From Paracoccaceae bacterium (GTDB taxonomy: Bacteria > Pseudomonadota > Alphaproteobacteria > Rhodobacterales > Rhodobacteraceae), in the NCBI GenBank assembly GCA_016124615.1, contig WGNF01000003.1, positions 372,001-436,000 on the forward strand: a stretch of DNA of 64,000 nt, written 5' to 3'. A program made the translations under genes and the position numbers. Each line of letters begins with the position of its first letter. The first letter of the stretch is position 1. Below the pieces are notes generated by a model, which ran no database searches, was not told the DNA's origin, and was given only the letters and a program-made list of their open reading frames with translations. This document shows positions 55,326-63,648 of this stretch, one piece after another.

Positions 55326-56912
55326 ATGTCGGACGAACTGAACTACCTTGCCGCGCGCGCGGCGCGTGGCCTGCTGAACCGCCGCGCCTTCCTTGGGCGC
55401 GCTGCGGCGCTTGGCGTGACGGCCACGATGGCGAACACGCTGCTGGCCAGCGCGGTCCGCGCGGCTGGCCCGAAGGCGGGCGGCACGCTGACGATGGGCC
55501 TTGGCGGCGGCGAAAGCACCAACTCGCTCGATCCGGGGCTGGACGCGAGCCAGGTGCCGTTCATGTACATGTCGACCATGGGCAACATGCTGACCACGGT
55601 CGATCCCATGGGCAACCTTGAAGCCTCGCTGGCGGAAAGCTGGGACTCGTCGCCCGACGCCATCACCTGGACCTTCAAGATCCGCAAGGGGGTCGAATTC
55701 CACAACGGCGCCACGATGACCGTCGATGACGTGGTCAAGACGCTGCAGCGCCATTCCGACAAGAACTCCAAGTCCGGCGCGCTCGGCATCATGCAGGGCA
55801 TCGCCGACCTGAAGGCCGATGGCGACAATCTGGTGGTGACGCTGAAGACCGCGAACGCCGACCTGCCCTATCTGATGGCCGACTATCACCTGATCATGCA
55901 GCCCGGTGGCGGCATAGACAAACCCGATGCGGGCATCTTCACCGGCGCCTACAAGCTGAAGACCTTCGAGCCGGGCGTGCGCGTCGTGATGGAAAAGAAC
56001 CCGAACTACTGGGATTCGTCCGTCGGTCACTTCGACACCGTCGAGATGCTGGTGATCAACGACGCCACCGCCCGCAACGCGGCGCTGCAATCGGGCCAGG
56101 TGCAGATGGTCAACCAGGTCGAGCCGAAGGTGGCCGACCTCTTGAAGCGCGGCAAGAACATCACCGTGGCCGCGGCCGCGGGGCATGGCATCTATGTCTT
56201 CAACATGTTCTGCGACACCGCGCCGTTCGACAACAACGACCTGCGGATGGCGCTGAAGCTGGCGATCGACCGCGAAGAGATGGTGAAGAAGATTCTGGCG
56301 GGCTACGGCACCGTCGGCAACGACATGCCGGTGAACGCATCCTATCCGCTGTTCGACGACACCATCCCGCAGCGCACCTACGACCCGGAAGCGGCGGCGG
56401 CGGCCTACAAGAAATCCGGCCACTCGGGCTCGATCCTGCTGCGCACCGCCGATGCGGCCTTCCCCGGTGCCATCGACGCGGCGGCGCTTTACCAGCAATC
56501 GGCCAAGAAGGCCGGCATCACGCTGGAAATCAAGCGCGAGCCGAACGACGGCTACTGGAACGACGTCTGGAACAAGCAGCCGTTCAGCGCCTCCTACTGG
56601 GGCGGCCGTGCGACGCAGGACCAGATGTATTCGACTGCCTACCTCTCGACCGCGGACTGGAACGACACCCGCTTCAAGGATCCGAAGTTCGACGCGCTTC
56701 TGATGCAGGGCCGGGCCGAACTGGACCAGACCAAGCGCAAGGCGATCTATTCCGAAATGGGCCACATCATGCGCGACACCGGCGGCCTGATCTGCCCGAT
56801 GTTCAACAACTTCATCGCGGCCTATCGCAACGACAAGATCGAAGGTTGGCTGGACAACCCGAACCAGGACATGATGAACGGTCTGGCGGCCGTGAAATGC
56901 TGGGCGGCCTGA
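55326..56912 (+). CDS. Tat-exported solute-binding protein of a peptide/opine ABC importer
   Basis: Periplasmic receptor of family 5 (DppA/OppA type), 528 residues. The twin-arginine signal NRRAFLGRAAALGV (RRAFLGR at 19-25) after a long N-region is followed by an Ala-rich hydrophobic stretch. The mature part shows LEASLAESWDSSPDAITWTFKIRKGVEFHNG and a C-terminal HIMRDTGGLICPMFNNFIAAY typical of cluster C. AGGGAG precedes ATG 55326. First gene of the operon; ligand unknown but probably a peptide, opine or amino-acid derivative. A Tat-exported SBP is unusual but seen in this group. Confidence 0.93.
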   Translation: MSDELNYLAARAARGLLNRRAFLGRAAALGVTATMANTLLASAVRAAGPKAGGTLTMGLGGGESTNSLDPGLDASQVPFMYMSTMGNMLTTVDPMGNLEASLAESWDSSPDAITWTFKIRKGVEFHNGATMTVDDVVKTLQRHSDKNSKSGALGIMQGIADLKADGDNLVVTLKTANADLPYLMADYHLIMQPGGGIDKPDAGIFTGAYKLKTFEPGVRVVMEKNPNYWDSSVGHFDTVEMLVINDATARNAALQSGQVQMVNQVEPKVADLLKRGKNITVAAAAGHGIYVFNMFCDTAPFDNNDLRMALKLAIDREEMVKKILAGYGTVGNDMPVNASYPLFDDTIPQRTYDPEAAAAAYKKSGHSGSILLRTADAAFPGAIDAAALYQQSAKKAGITLEIKREPNDGYWNDVWNKQPFSASYWGGRATQDQMYSTAYLSTADWNDTRFKDPKFDALLMQGRAELDQTKRKAIYSEMGHIMRDTGGLICPMFNNFIAAYRNDKIEGWLDNPNQDMMNGLAAVKCWAA

Positions 56913-56916
56913 CGGG

Positions 56917-57873
56917 ATGCACCCCGTTGTAAAACTCCTTGCCCAGCGCATCGCGCTGGGCATCCTTCTGCTGCTCGCCGCCTCGGTGCTGATCTTTGGC
57001 GGCACGCAGATCCTGCCGGGCGACGTGGCGCAGGCGATCCTTGGCCAGCAGGCCACGCCGGTCGCGCTGGCCAACCTGCGCGCGCAGATGGGGCTGAACG
57101 ATCCGGCCTACATCCGGTATTTCCACTGGCTCTTCGGGGCGATGCACGGCGATTTCGGCACCTCGCTGGCCAATGGCAGCGACGTGGCAACTGACATCGC
57201 CGGGCGGCTGGCGAATACCCTGTTCCTCGCCGCGACGGCGGCGATCATCGCGGTGCCGACGGCGATCACGCTTGGCCTGATCTCGGTGCGCTATCAGGGG
57301 CGCTGGCCGGACAAGGTGATCTCGGCGGTGACGCTGGCCACGGTGTCGGTGCCAGAGTTCCTGCTGGGCTACATCCTGATGTTCTTTCTGGCGGTCGAAT
57401 ACCCGATCGCCCCCTCGGTCTCGACCATCTACGATTCGATGGGCTTCTTCGAAAAGCTGCACGCGATCGTCCTGCCAGTGATGGTGCTGGTGCTGGTCGT
57501 GCTGGGCCACATGATGCGGATGACGCGGGCCGCGATCCTGAACGTGATGCAGTCGGCCTATATCGAAACCGCCGAGCTGAAGGGCATCCGGCCCTTCCTC
57601 GTCATCTTCCGCCACGCTTTTCCGAACGCGGTTTCGCCGGTGGTGAACGTGGTGATGATCAACCTGGCCTATCTGGTGGTGGGCGTCGTGGTGGTCGAGG
57701 TCGTCTTTGTCTTCCCCGGCATGGGGCAATATCTGGTGGACCATGTCGCCAAGCGTGACGTGCCGGTGGTGCAGGCCTGCGGGCTGGTGTTCGCGGCGGT
57801 CTACATCGGGCTGAACATGCTGGCGGACGTGATCTCGATCCTCGCCAACCCGCGGCTGAGGCATCCGAAATGA
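56917..57873 (+). CDS. ABC transporter permease, DppB-like
   Basis: A 318-residue permease of the peptide/nickel family with six helices. Key parts: the signal-anchor-like first helix IALGILLLLAASVLIFGGTQILPGDVAQAILG, the PGD region, the LRAQMGLNDPAYIRYFHWL block and the EAA loop ETAELKGIRPFLVIFRHAFPNAVSPVVN that contacts the ATPase. Starts 4 nt after the binding protein, with ribosome site GACGGGATG. Pairs with the next permease by ATGA overlap. Confidence 0.95.
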   Translation: MHPVVKLLAQRIALGILLLLAASVLIFGGTQILPGDVAQAILGQQATPVALANLRAQMGLNDPAYIRYFHWLFGAMHGDFGTSLANGSDVATDIAGRLANTLFLAATAAIIAVPTAITLGLISVRYQGRWPDKVISAVTLATVSVPEFLLGYILMFFLAVEYPIAPSVSTIYDSMGFFEKLHAIVLPVMVLVLVVLGHMMRMTRAAILNVMQSAYIETAELKGIRPFLVIFRHAFPNAVSPVVNVVMINLAYLVVGVVVVEVVFVFPGMGQYLVDHVAKRDVPVVQACGLVFAAVYIGLNMLADVISILANPRLRHPK

Positions 57874-58688
57874 AACGCATCCCGCTTTCCGCCCTGCTGG
57901 GCCTGACCATCGTCGCGGCCTATTTTCTGGCCGCCATCTTCGCCCCGCTGATCGCGCCCTACGGCATGGCCGACGCCGTCGGCGGCGTGTGGGAGCCTTC
58001 GTCGGCGCAATACTGGCTGGGCACCGACAGCATCGGGCGCGACCTCTTGACCCGGATGATCTACGGCGGGCGCACGACCATCGCTATCGCGGTGGCGGCA
58101 ACACTCCTCAGCTTCGGCACCGGCGCCACGCTGGGTTTCACCGCCGCAACGCTGGGCGGCTGGGTCGATCAGGCGCTGTCGCGCTTCATCGACCTGATCA
58201 TGGCGATCCCATCGCTGATCTTCGCGCTGGTGGTGCTGTCGGTGATGCCGGTCACGGTGGGCACGCTGATCCTGGTGATGGGCCTGCTGGATTCCACCCG
58301 CGTGTTCCGGCTGGCCCGCGCGGTGGCGGTCGACATCACCGTGATGGACTATGTCGAGGCGGCGCGGCTGCGCGGCGAGGGGCAGATCTGGATCATCTTC
58401 CGCGAGGTGCTGCCGAACGCGCTGAGCCCGCTGGTGGCCGAGATGGGGATGCGCTTCATCTTTCAGGTGCTGTTCATCTCCACCCTGTCGTTCCTTGGCC
58501 TTGGCGTGCAGCCGCCGATGGCCGACTGGGGCGGCATCGTGAAGGAAAACAAGGATGGCATCGTCTATGGCGTAACGGCGGCGCTTTACCCGGCCATTGC
58601 CATCGCGACGCTGGCGATCTCGGTCAACCTGGTGGCGGACTGGATTCTGAACCGCACCACCAGCCTGAAAGGGGGCCGCAATGGCTGA
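57870..58688 (+). CDS. ABC transporter permease, DppC-like
   Basis: A 272-residue partner permease. Diagnostic are YWLGTDSIGRDLLTRMIYGGRTTIAIAVAA, LSRFIDLIMAIPSLIFALVVLSVM and the EAA loop YVEAARLRGEGQIWIIFREVLPNALSPLVAEMGMRF. Its start overlaps the DppB-like stop by 4 nt, and the ATPase gene begins 8 nt inside its end, so the four genes form one operon. Confidence 0.95.
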   Translation: MKRIPLSALLGLTIVAAYFLAAIFAPLIAPYGMADAVGGVWEPSSAQYWLGTDSIGRDLLTRMIYGGRTTIAIAVAATLLSFGTGATLGFTAATLGGWVDQALSRFIDLIMAIPSLIFALVVLSVMPVTVGTLILVMGLLDSTRVFRLARAVAVDITVMDYVEAARLRGEGQIWIIFREVLPNALSPLVAEMGMRFIFQVLFISTLSFLGLGVQPPMADWGGIVKENKDGIVYGVTAALYPAIAIATLAISVNLVADWILNRTTSLKGGRNG

Positions 58689-60330
58689 TCGGGGGGCAGA
58701 GACGCTGCTGGAGATCCGCGATCTGAAGATCGAGGCGACGATCTATCCGCCGGGCGAACCGGCGCGCGACATCACCATCGTCGATGGCGTGTCGCTGACG
58801 CTGCAACAGGGCAAGGTGCTGGGCCTGATCGGCGAGTCCGGCGCGGGCAAATCCACCATCGGGCTGTCGGCGATGTCCTACGGGCGCGGCGGCGTGCGGC
58901 TGACCGGCGGCACCATCCGGCTGTCGGGGCAGGAGATTCGGACCGCGAGCCATGCGGCGCTGCGTGCCCTGCGCGGCCACACGGTGACCTATGTCGCGCA
59001 ATCGGCCGCCGCCGCCTTCAACCCGGCCAAGCGGCTGATGGAGCAGGTGATCGAGACCACGCTGCAACACGGCCTTGCCAGCCGGGCCGAGGCCGAGGCG
59101 CGCGCCGTGGGCCTGTTCGCCGAACTTGGCCTGCCCAACCCCAAGACCTTCGGCCAGCGCTATCCGCACCAGGTTTCCGGCGGGCAGTTGCAGCGGGCGA
59201 TGACGGCGATGGCGCTGTGCCCCAAGCCCGACCTTGTCATCTTCGACGAGCCGACGACGGCGCTGGACGTGACGACCCAGATCGACGTGCTGGCCGCGAT
59301 CAAGAAGGCGATCCGCGATACCGGGGTGGCCGCGCTTTACATCACCCATGATCTGGCCGTGGTGGCGCAGGTTTCCGACGACATCATGGTGCTGCGCAAC
59401 GGCAAGATGGTGGAATACGGCCCCGTCGCCCAGATCATCGAGGCGCCGCAGCAGGACTATACCCGCGCGCTGGTCTCTGTTCGCCAGATCGAACATGTCG
59501 AGGCGAAGGCCGAAGGCGAGCCGGTGCTGTCGGTGGATCAGGTCACGGCGCGCTATCGCGGCACCCATTTCGACGTGCTGTCGAAGGTGACGGTGGATCT
59601 GCGCCCCGGCCAGACGCTGGCCGTGGTGGGGGAAAGCGGTTCGGGCAAGTCGACGCTGGCCCGCGCGATCACCGGGCTTTTGCCACCGCGATCCGGCAGC
59701 ATCCGCTTTTGCGGCCGCACGCTGGCCCCCGCGCTGGCGCAGCGCACCCGCGACGATCTGCGCGAGTTGCAGATGATCTACCAGATGGCCGACGTCGCGA
59801 TGAACCCGCGCCATACCGTTGGCACCATCATCGGCCGCCCGCTGGAGTTCTACTTTGGCCTGCGCGGCGACGAAAAGCGCAAGAAAATCCAGCAGTTGCT
59901 GGACGAGATCGAGATGGGGTCCGGCTTCATCGACCGCTATCCGGCGGAACTGTCGGGCGGCCAGAAACAGCGCGTCTGCATCGCCCGCGCGCTGGCGGCG
60001 AAACCCAAGCTGATCATCTGCGACGAGGTGACAAGCGCGCTCGACCCGCTGGTGGCGGACGGCATCCTGAAGCTGCTTTTGAACCTGCAGAAGATCGAGG
60101 GCGTGGCTTACCTTTTCATCACCCACGATCTGGCCACGGTGAAGGCGATCGCCGATTCCATCGCGGTGATGTACCGCGGCGAGGTGGTACGTTACGGCGC
60201 CAAGTCCGACGTGCTGGCGCCGCCCTTCGACGATTACACCGACCTTCTGCTGTCTTCGGTGCCCGAGATGAAGATCGGCTGGCTGGAAGAGGTGATCACC
60301 CACCGCAAAATGGAAAGCGCGGGCAACTGA
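58681..60330 (+). CDS. double ABC ATPase (DppD-DppF-like fusion)
   Basis: A 549-residue protein with two complete nucleotide-binding domains. Domain 1 has Walker A GESGAGKST (51-59), signature VSGGQLQRAM and Walker B DLVIFDEPTTALDV. Domain 2 has GESGSGKST (about 317), LSGGQKQRVCIARA and LIICDEVTSALDPL. Such DppD-DppF fusions occur in several alphaproteobacterial peptide importers. It drives the importer with the two permeases; convergent with the secreted protein at 60336 (5-nt gap). Confidence 0.95.
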   Translation: MADRGAETLLEIRDLKIEATIYPPGEPARDITIVDGVSLTLQQGKVLGLIGESGAGKSTIGLSAMSYGRGGVRLTGGTIRLSGQEIRTASHAALRALRGHTVTYVAQSAAAAFNPAKRLMEQVIETTLQHGLASRAEAEARAVGLFAELGLPNPKTFGQRYPHQVSGGQLQRAMTAMALCPKPDLVIFDEPTTALDVTTQIDVLAAIKKAIRDTGVAALYITHDLAVVAQVSDDIMVLRNGKMVEYGPVAQIIEAPQQDYTRALVSVRQIEHVEAKAEGEPVLSVDQVTARYRGTHFDVLSKVTVDLRPGQTLAVVGESGSGKSTLARAITGLLPPRSGSIRFCGRTLAPALAQRTRDDLRELQMIYQMADVAMNPRHTVGTIIGRPLEFYFGLRGDEKRKKIQQLLDEIEMGSGFIDRYPAELSGGQKQRVCIARALAAKPKLIICDEVTSALDPLVADGILKLLLNLQKIEGVAYLFITHDLATVKAIADSIAVMYRGEVVRYGAKSDVLAPPFDDYTDLLLSSVPEMKIGWLEEVITHRKMESAGN

Positions 60331-60335
60331 GGCAA

Positions 60336-60875
60336 TCAGCGCGCAGCGAACAGCTTGGTGCAAAGCGCGCCGAGCCTTTTGACGATATCGTCTTCCGTGC
60401 CGGGAACGATCAGTTTTTCGCCTGCCGACCCATTCGAGCGATATAGCGCGGCATCGCATCCGAGAGTGCCCTTGCGCACCATGATTTCGGTCTTGGTGGT
60501 GTCTGGCGGTTCGCCCGGACTGGTGCCGAAGTTATAGGCCTCGTCGCCAAGCCCGGTGATCGGCTTGGGCTTTGGATCGCTGTATGCAGTGCGGGCCTTG
60601 AACTGGTCTGGCGACAGATCGTTGACCGCGATGTCAACGAAGCCGTAGAGATCTGCGGTGCTGACGCCCATTTCGCATCCCGCGCCGATCTTGTTCTGGT
60701 TCATCGAGTAGTGGTTGATCATCGGCGTCCCGACGAGCAAACCCGTCATGTCGGCGGCGGTCAGGGTGGTATCGCAGGGGGTGGGCGGCCCGGTATAGGT
60801 GTCGGCGAAGGCGGGAAGGCCGAGGCACAGGGCGGCGCAGGCGGGTGCCGTCACGGCGTGCAGGAAACGCATCAT
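60336..60875 (-). CDS. secreted protein of unknown function
   Basis: A 179-residue protein with a signal peptide MMRFLHAVTAPACAALCLGLPAFA and cleavage near 24. The mature part contains four or more cysteines (PTPCDTTL, GAGCEMG, GTLGCDAAL, GALCTKLF) that may pair in the periplasm, and the motif DEAYNFGTSP. No family recognised; it resembles small secreted proteins of Rhodobacterales with lone copies. GGGAG lies upstream of ATGATG 60873-60875. Sits alone between the importer operon and the aldolase. Confidence 0.75.
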   Translation of the reverse strand: MMRFLHAVTAPACAALCLGLPAFADTYTGPPTPCDTTLTAADMTGLLVGTPMINHYSMNQNKIGAGCEMGVSTADLYGFVDIAVNDLSPDQFKARTAYSDPKPKPITGLGDEAYNFGTSPGEPPDTTKTEIMVRKGTLGCDAALYRSNGSAGEKLIVPGTEDDIVKRLGALCTKLFAAR

Positions 60876-60959
60876 CACGATACTCCCAAAGCCAGTTACG
60901 CTCCGCGCAAGCCTACGCCCACTGCGGGCCAACTCAAGACGGATTGCCGCGTCAGGGGT

Positions 60960-61709
60960 TCAGCTTGCGTAGTCGCTCGCCTCGGCATCCAAGATCGCGC
61001 GCAGTTCGGCCAGGTGTTCCGCCGGGCCGGTGGGGTAGGCTTCCCATTCGCGGGCGGTCTTTTCTGCCACCGCGTCGGGCAACACGCGCAGCGGGCGGCC
61101 GGTTTGCAGGGCGCGGATGTAGGTTTCGGCGGCGCGCTCGAAATAATAAAGCCGGTTGAAGGTGTCGGCCACGGTGGTGCCGATGATCAGCACGCCGTGG
61201 TTGCCCATGATCATGGTCTTCACCTTGGGGTCGGTCAGCATCGTGGCGCAGCGGGCGCCTTCGGCCTCGAACGCCATGCCGCCATAGCCGTCGTCGATCA
61301 CCACGCGGTCGTAGAACATCGCGCAGTTCTGGTCGATCGGCGGCAGCCGCGAGTCGGCAAGGCTGGCGAGCACGGTGGCGTGAATCGAATGCACATGCAT
61401 GACGCAGCGGGCGTGCGGAACGGCGCGGTGGATGGCGCCGTGCAGACCCCATGCGGTCGGGTCGGGCGCATCGGGGCGGCTGAGGGTGGCGGGGTCGTTG
61501 GCGTCAATCTCCAGCAGCGCCGAGGCGCGGATGCGCGAAAAGTGGCGGCCGTTCGGGTTCATCAGGAACCGGGTGCCATCGTCGTTCACCGCCAGGCTGA
61601 AGTGGTTGGCGACGGCTTCATGCATGTTCAGCCGCGCCGTCCAGCGGAAGGCGGCCGCAAGGTCGCAGCGTTCGGCCCAATGCGTCAGGTTCGGGATCGG
61701 GGCGTTCAT
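60960..61709 (-). CDS. class II aldolase/adducin-family protein
   Basis: A 249-residue zinc enzyme-fold protein. The metal-site histidines are in VMHVHSIHATVLA and GNHGVLIIG, and NHFSLAVNDDGTRFLMNPNGRHF is the N-terminal block of the adducin-type group (aldolase/dehydratase relatives acting on sugar phosphates or hydroxy-acids). It is co-directional with the HSL-type esterase, whose stop overlaps its start by 4 nt, so the esterase is translated first. Substrate unknown. Confidence 0.93.
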   Translation of the reverse strand: MNAPIPNLTHWAERCDLAAAFRWTARLNMHEAVANHFSLAVNDDGTRFLMNPNGRHFSRIRASALLEIDANDPATLSRPDAPDPTAWGLHGAIHRAVPHARCVMHVHSIHATVLASLADSRLPPIDQNCAMFYDRVVIDDGYGGMAFEAEGARCATMLTDPKVKTMIMGNHGVLIIGTTVADTFNRLYYFERAAETYIRALQTGRPLRVLPDAVAEKTAREWEAYPTGPAEHLAELRAILDAEASDYAS

Positions 61710-62647
61710 GGCTGCTCTCCATAGGGCCAGGTGCCGGCGCCGAGGGCGGCGATGGCGGCGGTGATGCGGGCAAAGCTGTCGCGGGCGCGGGTGACGGTGG
61801 ACCGGGCGCGCAGGTAGCCATGCACAAGGCCCGGTTCCAGCACCCGATGCGCCTGCCCGCCTTCGGCGGCGATCAGGGCGCAGTAGTGGCGCGCGTCATC
61901 GGCCAGCGGGTCGCATTCGGCGGAAAACGCGACGGTGGGCGGCAGACCGGCGAACGAGGCGGCCCACAGCGGCGCGGCGGTGGCGTCGTCCGGCGGCTCC
62001 ACGCCGTCCGCGTGGCGGATGGCGGCATAGTAAAGCGTGTCGGCGCGGGTCAGCATCGGCGCCTCGGCATGGGTCAGGTAGCTGCCGCGGTCGTGATCGC
62101 CGCCAAGGCCGGGGTAGATCAGCACCTGACCGGCAAGGCGGCGGTCGGCCTTCAGGGTCTGCGCCACGGCGGCGGCAAGGTTGCCGCCCGCGCTGTCGCC
62201 CACCAGCACCAGCGGGCCGGGCACCGCGGCCAGCGTCGCCCGCGCGGCGGCGAGGGCGTCATCATAGGCGGCGGGGTGCAGGTGTTCGGGGGCAAGGCGG
62301 TAATCGGCCGCGACAACGCGAAAGCCGGTGGTCTTGCAGATCTCGGCGCAGACATCGTCGTGGCTGTCGAGCCCGCCGACAACGAAACCGCCGCCGTGCA
62401 GATAAAGCACCGTGACCGCCGCCGGGCCACAATCGTAGATCCGGCAGGGCACGCCGCCCAGGGCGCGATCTTCGGCCTCGACGCCCTCGGGGTAGCCCTT
62501 GAAGAAGGCGCGGCACATCGCGTCATAGATCTCGCGCTGCCGGGCGACCGGGAAGGTCGCGGTTTCGGGCGGATACCAGCTTTCGCTGTCACGGATGAAC
62601 GCCCAGGTTTCGGCGTCGATCAGGCTGGCGTAGTCGGGGGCGGTCAT
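61706..62647 (-). CDS. alpha/beta-hydrolase, hormone-sensitive-lipase (HSL) family esterase
   Basis: A 313-residue esterase. Oxyanion motif HGGGFVVGG (84-92), nucleophile S152 in VLVGDSAGGNLAAA, Asp in SAECDPLADD and His in LVHGYLRA give a complete triad; the HGGG...GDSAG pair defines the HSL group (short-chain esters). Start MTAPDYASLI at 62647. Probably cytoplasmic; no signal peptide. Coupled to the class II aldolase gene and may release a hydroxy-acid for it; an inference. Confidence 0.93.
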   Translation of the reverse strand: MTAPDYASLIDAETWAFIRDSESWYPPETATFPVARQREIYDAMCRAFFKGYPEGVEAEDRALGGVPCRIYDCGPAAVTVLYLHGGGFVVGGLDSHDDVCAEICKTTGFRVVAADYRLAPEHLHPAAYDDALAAARATLAAVPGPLVLVGDSAGGNLAAAVAQTLKADRRLAGQVLIYPGLGGDHDRGSYLTHAEAPMLTRADTLYYAAIRHADGVEPPDDATAAPLWAASFAGLPPTVAFSAECDPLADDARHYCALIAAEGGQAHRVLEPGLVHGYLRARSTVTRARDSFARITAAIAALGAGTWPYGEQP

Positions 62648-62716
62648 GGGGCGCGCGGTCTCCGGATTCCTCGGGCGCAGTGTCGCCGAGGGGCGGGGCG
62701 GCGGCAAGAGCCCAAT

Positions 62717-62743
62717 GAAAAAGGCGCCGGATCACCGGCGCCT
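62717..62743 (-). terminator. Rho-independent terminator for the DUF882 gene
   Basis: Minus-strand stem AGGCGCCGG-TGAT-CCGGCGCCT followed by a T-run (TTTTT), 27 nt behind the DUF882 stop. Strong stem, 4-nt loop and U-tract. Confidence 0.92.
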
Positions 62744-62769
62744 GACAGGTCGGGGACAGGGGAAGGAGA

Positions 62770-63339
62770 TCAGCCGTTCCAGGTGCGGACCGGGCCGCAA
62801 TCCATGTGCACGAAGTCCGAGCGCATGTAGCGCCCGACACCGCCCGCCTTGCAGGACATCGCGGCCGCGTAGATCTGGGGAACGTTGCGCGAGCTGAGCC
62901 GCAGGTCGGCGGCCTCGCCCTGAATGTGCAGCGAATGCGCCGCGACGCCGCGCGATTCCATCCGCAGCATCGCGTTGGTCTGGGCGTTGCGGTAGCCCGA
63001 CAGCAGCATGTAGGGTTCGTTGACGTCCAGCAGCGCGTGGGTCGCGGCGATGATGTCCATCGTCTGCGGCGCCATCACGCGCACTTCATCGGCCCGCCAG
63101 TCGCGCATGAAGTAGTTCACTTCCTTCAGCGCTTCGGGGATGTACTGGCCGTCGATCCAGTAGATCGTGTCAAGGGTTTCGCCCGAACGCCCGGAATACA
63201 TCCGCAGGCGGCGCACATTGCCCGCGCCTTTGAGGAAGCCGAAGGCGTTGGCGTAGGTCGGGGCCGCGATCACGGCGGTTGCTGCGAAAGCACGCAATAG
63301 CCCGCGCCGCGAAAGGTTCGCTGAGGTCGTCAAAGTCAT
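62770..63339 (-). CDS. DUF882/YcbK-type peptidase M15-fold protein, Tat-exported
   Basis: A 189-residue protein with a twin-arginine signal (NLSRRGLLRAFAAT, residues 9-22). The M15-type metal site is H in HSLHIQGEAADLR (H and D) and H in FVHMDCG, matching the zinc peptidase fold found in peptidoglycan-cutting YcbK/DUF882 proteins. Its mature part begins after ANA near residue 32. Divergent from a YcbB-like L,D-transpeptidase across a 309-nt region, so both act on the cell wall. Ends at a strong terminator. Confidence 0.92.
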   Translation of the reverse strand: MTLTTSANLSRRGLLRAFAATAVIAAPTYANAFGFLKGAGNVRRLRMYSGRSGETLDTIYWIDGQYIPEALKEVNYFMRDWRADEVRVMAPQTMDIIAATHALLDVNEPYMLLSGYRNAQTNAMLRMESRGVAAHSLHIQGEAADLRLSSRNVPQIYAAAMSCKAGGVGRYMRSDFVHMDCGPVRTWNG

Positions 63340-63648
63340 GGTGTCTTGCCTGTCCCGTCGTTATCGGAAGCCGCCTATACGGCGGTCACTGTTTCGATAT
63401 CCCCAAGTGCCCTATATGATTGCCACAGAATCTGTTGCTTCCCAACCTCGATCTGTCGGAAAATTTCCATTGCAAGGGGCGTCGGCGAAATCTTGCTGAA
63501 AATTGTCCACCGTGTCGGCCATGCCGCGCCTGTGGACAAATCGCCCGCTTGCGTTGCACACGGGCGACAACCGGCGGGAAGACTCGACGGGGGAGTGGAC
63601 AGCGGCGTGCAAATTGCCCAGAGAATAGAGACTAAAGATAGATCTGAC
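63340..63648. other. 309-nt divergent intergenic region, DUF882/L,D-transpeptidase
   Basis: Contains the upstream sequences of two cell-wall genes. The notable feature is an inverted repeat TTGTCCAC (63503-63510) / GTGGACAA (63532-63539), 21 nt apart, resembling a pair of degenerate DnaA boxes. A short dyad GCCGCCTATACGGCGG lies near 63371-63386 (CCGCC-TATA-CGGCGG form). No gene is supported inside it, and no clean promoter hexamers were found. Confidence 0.5.
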
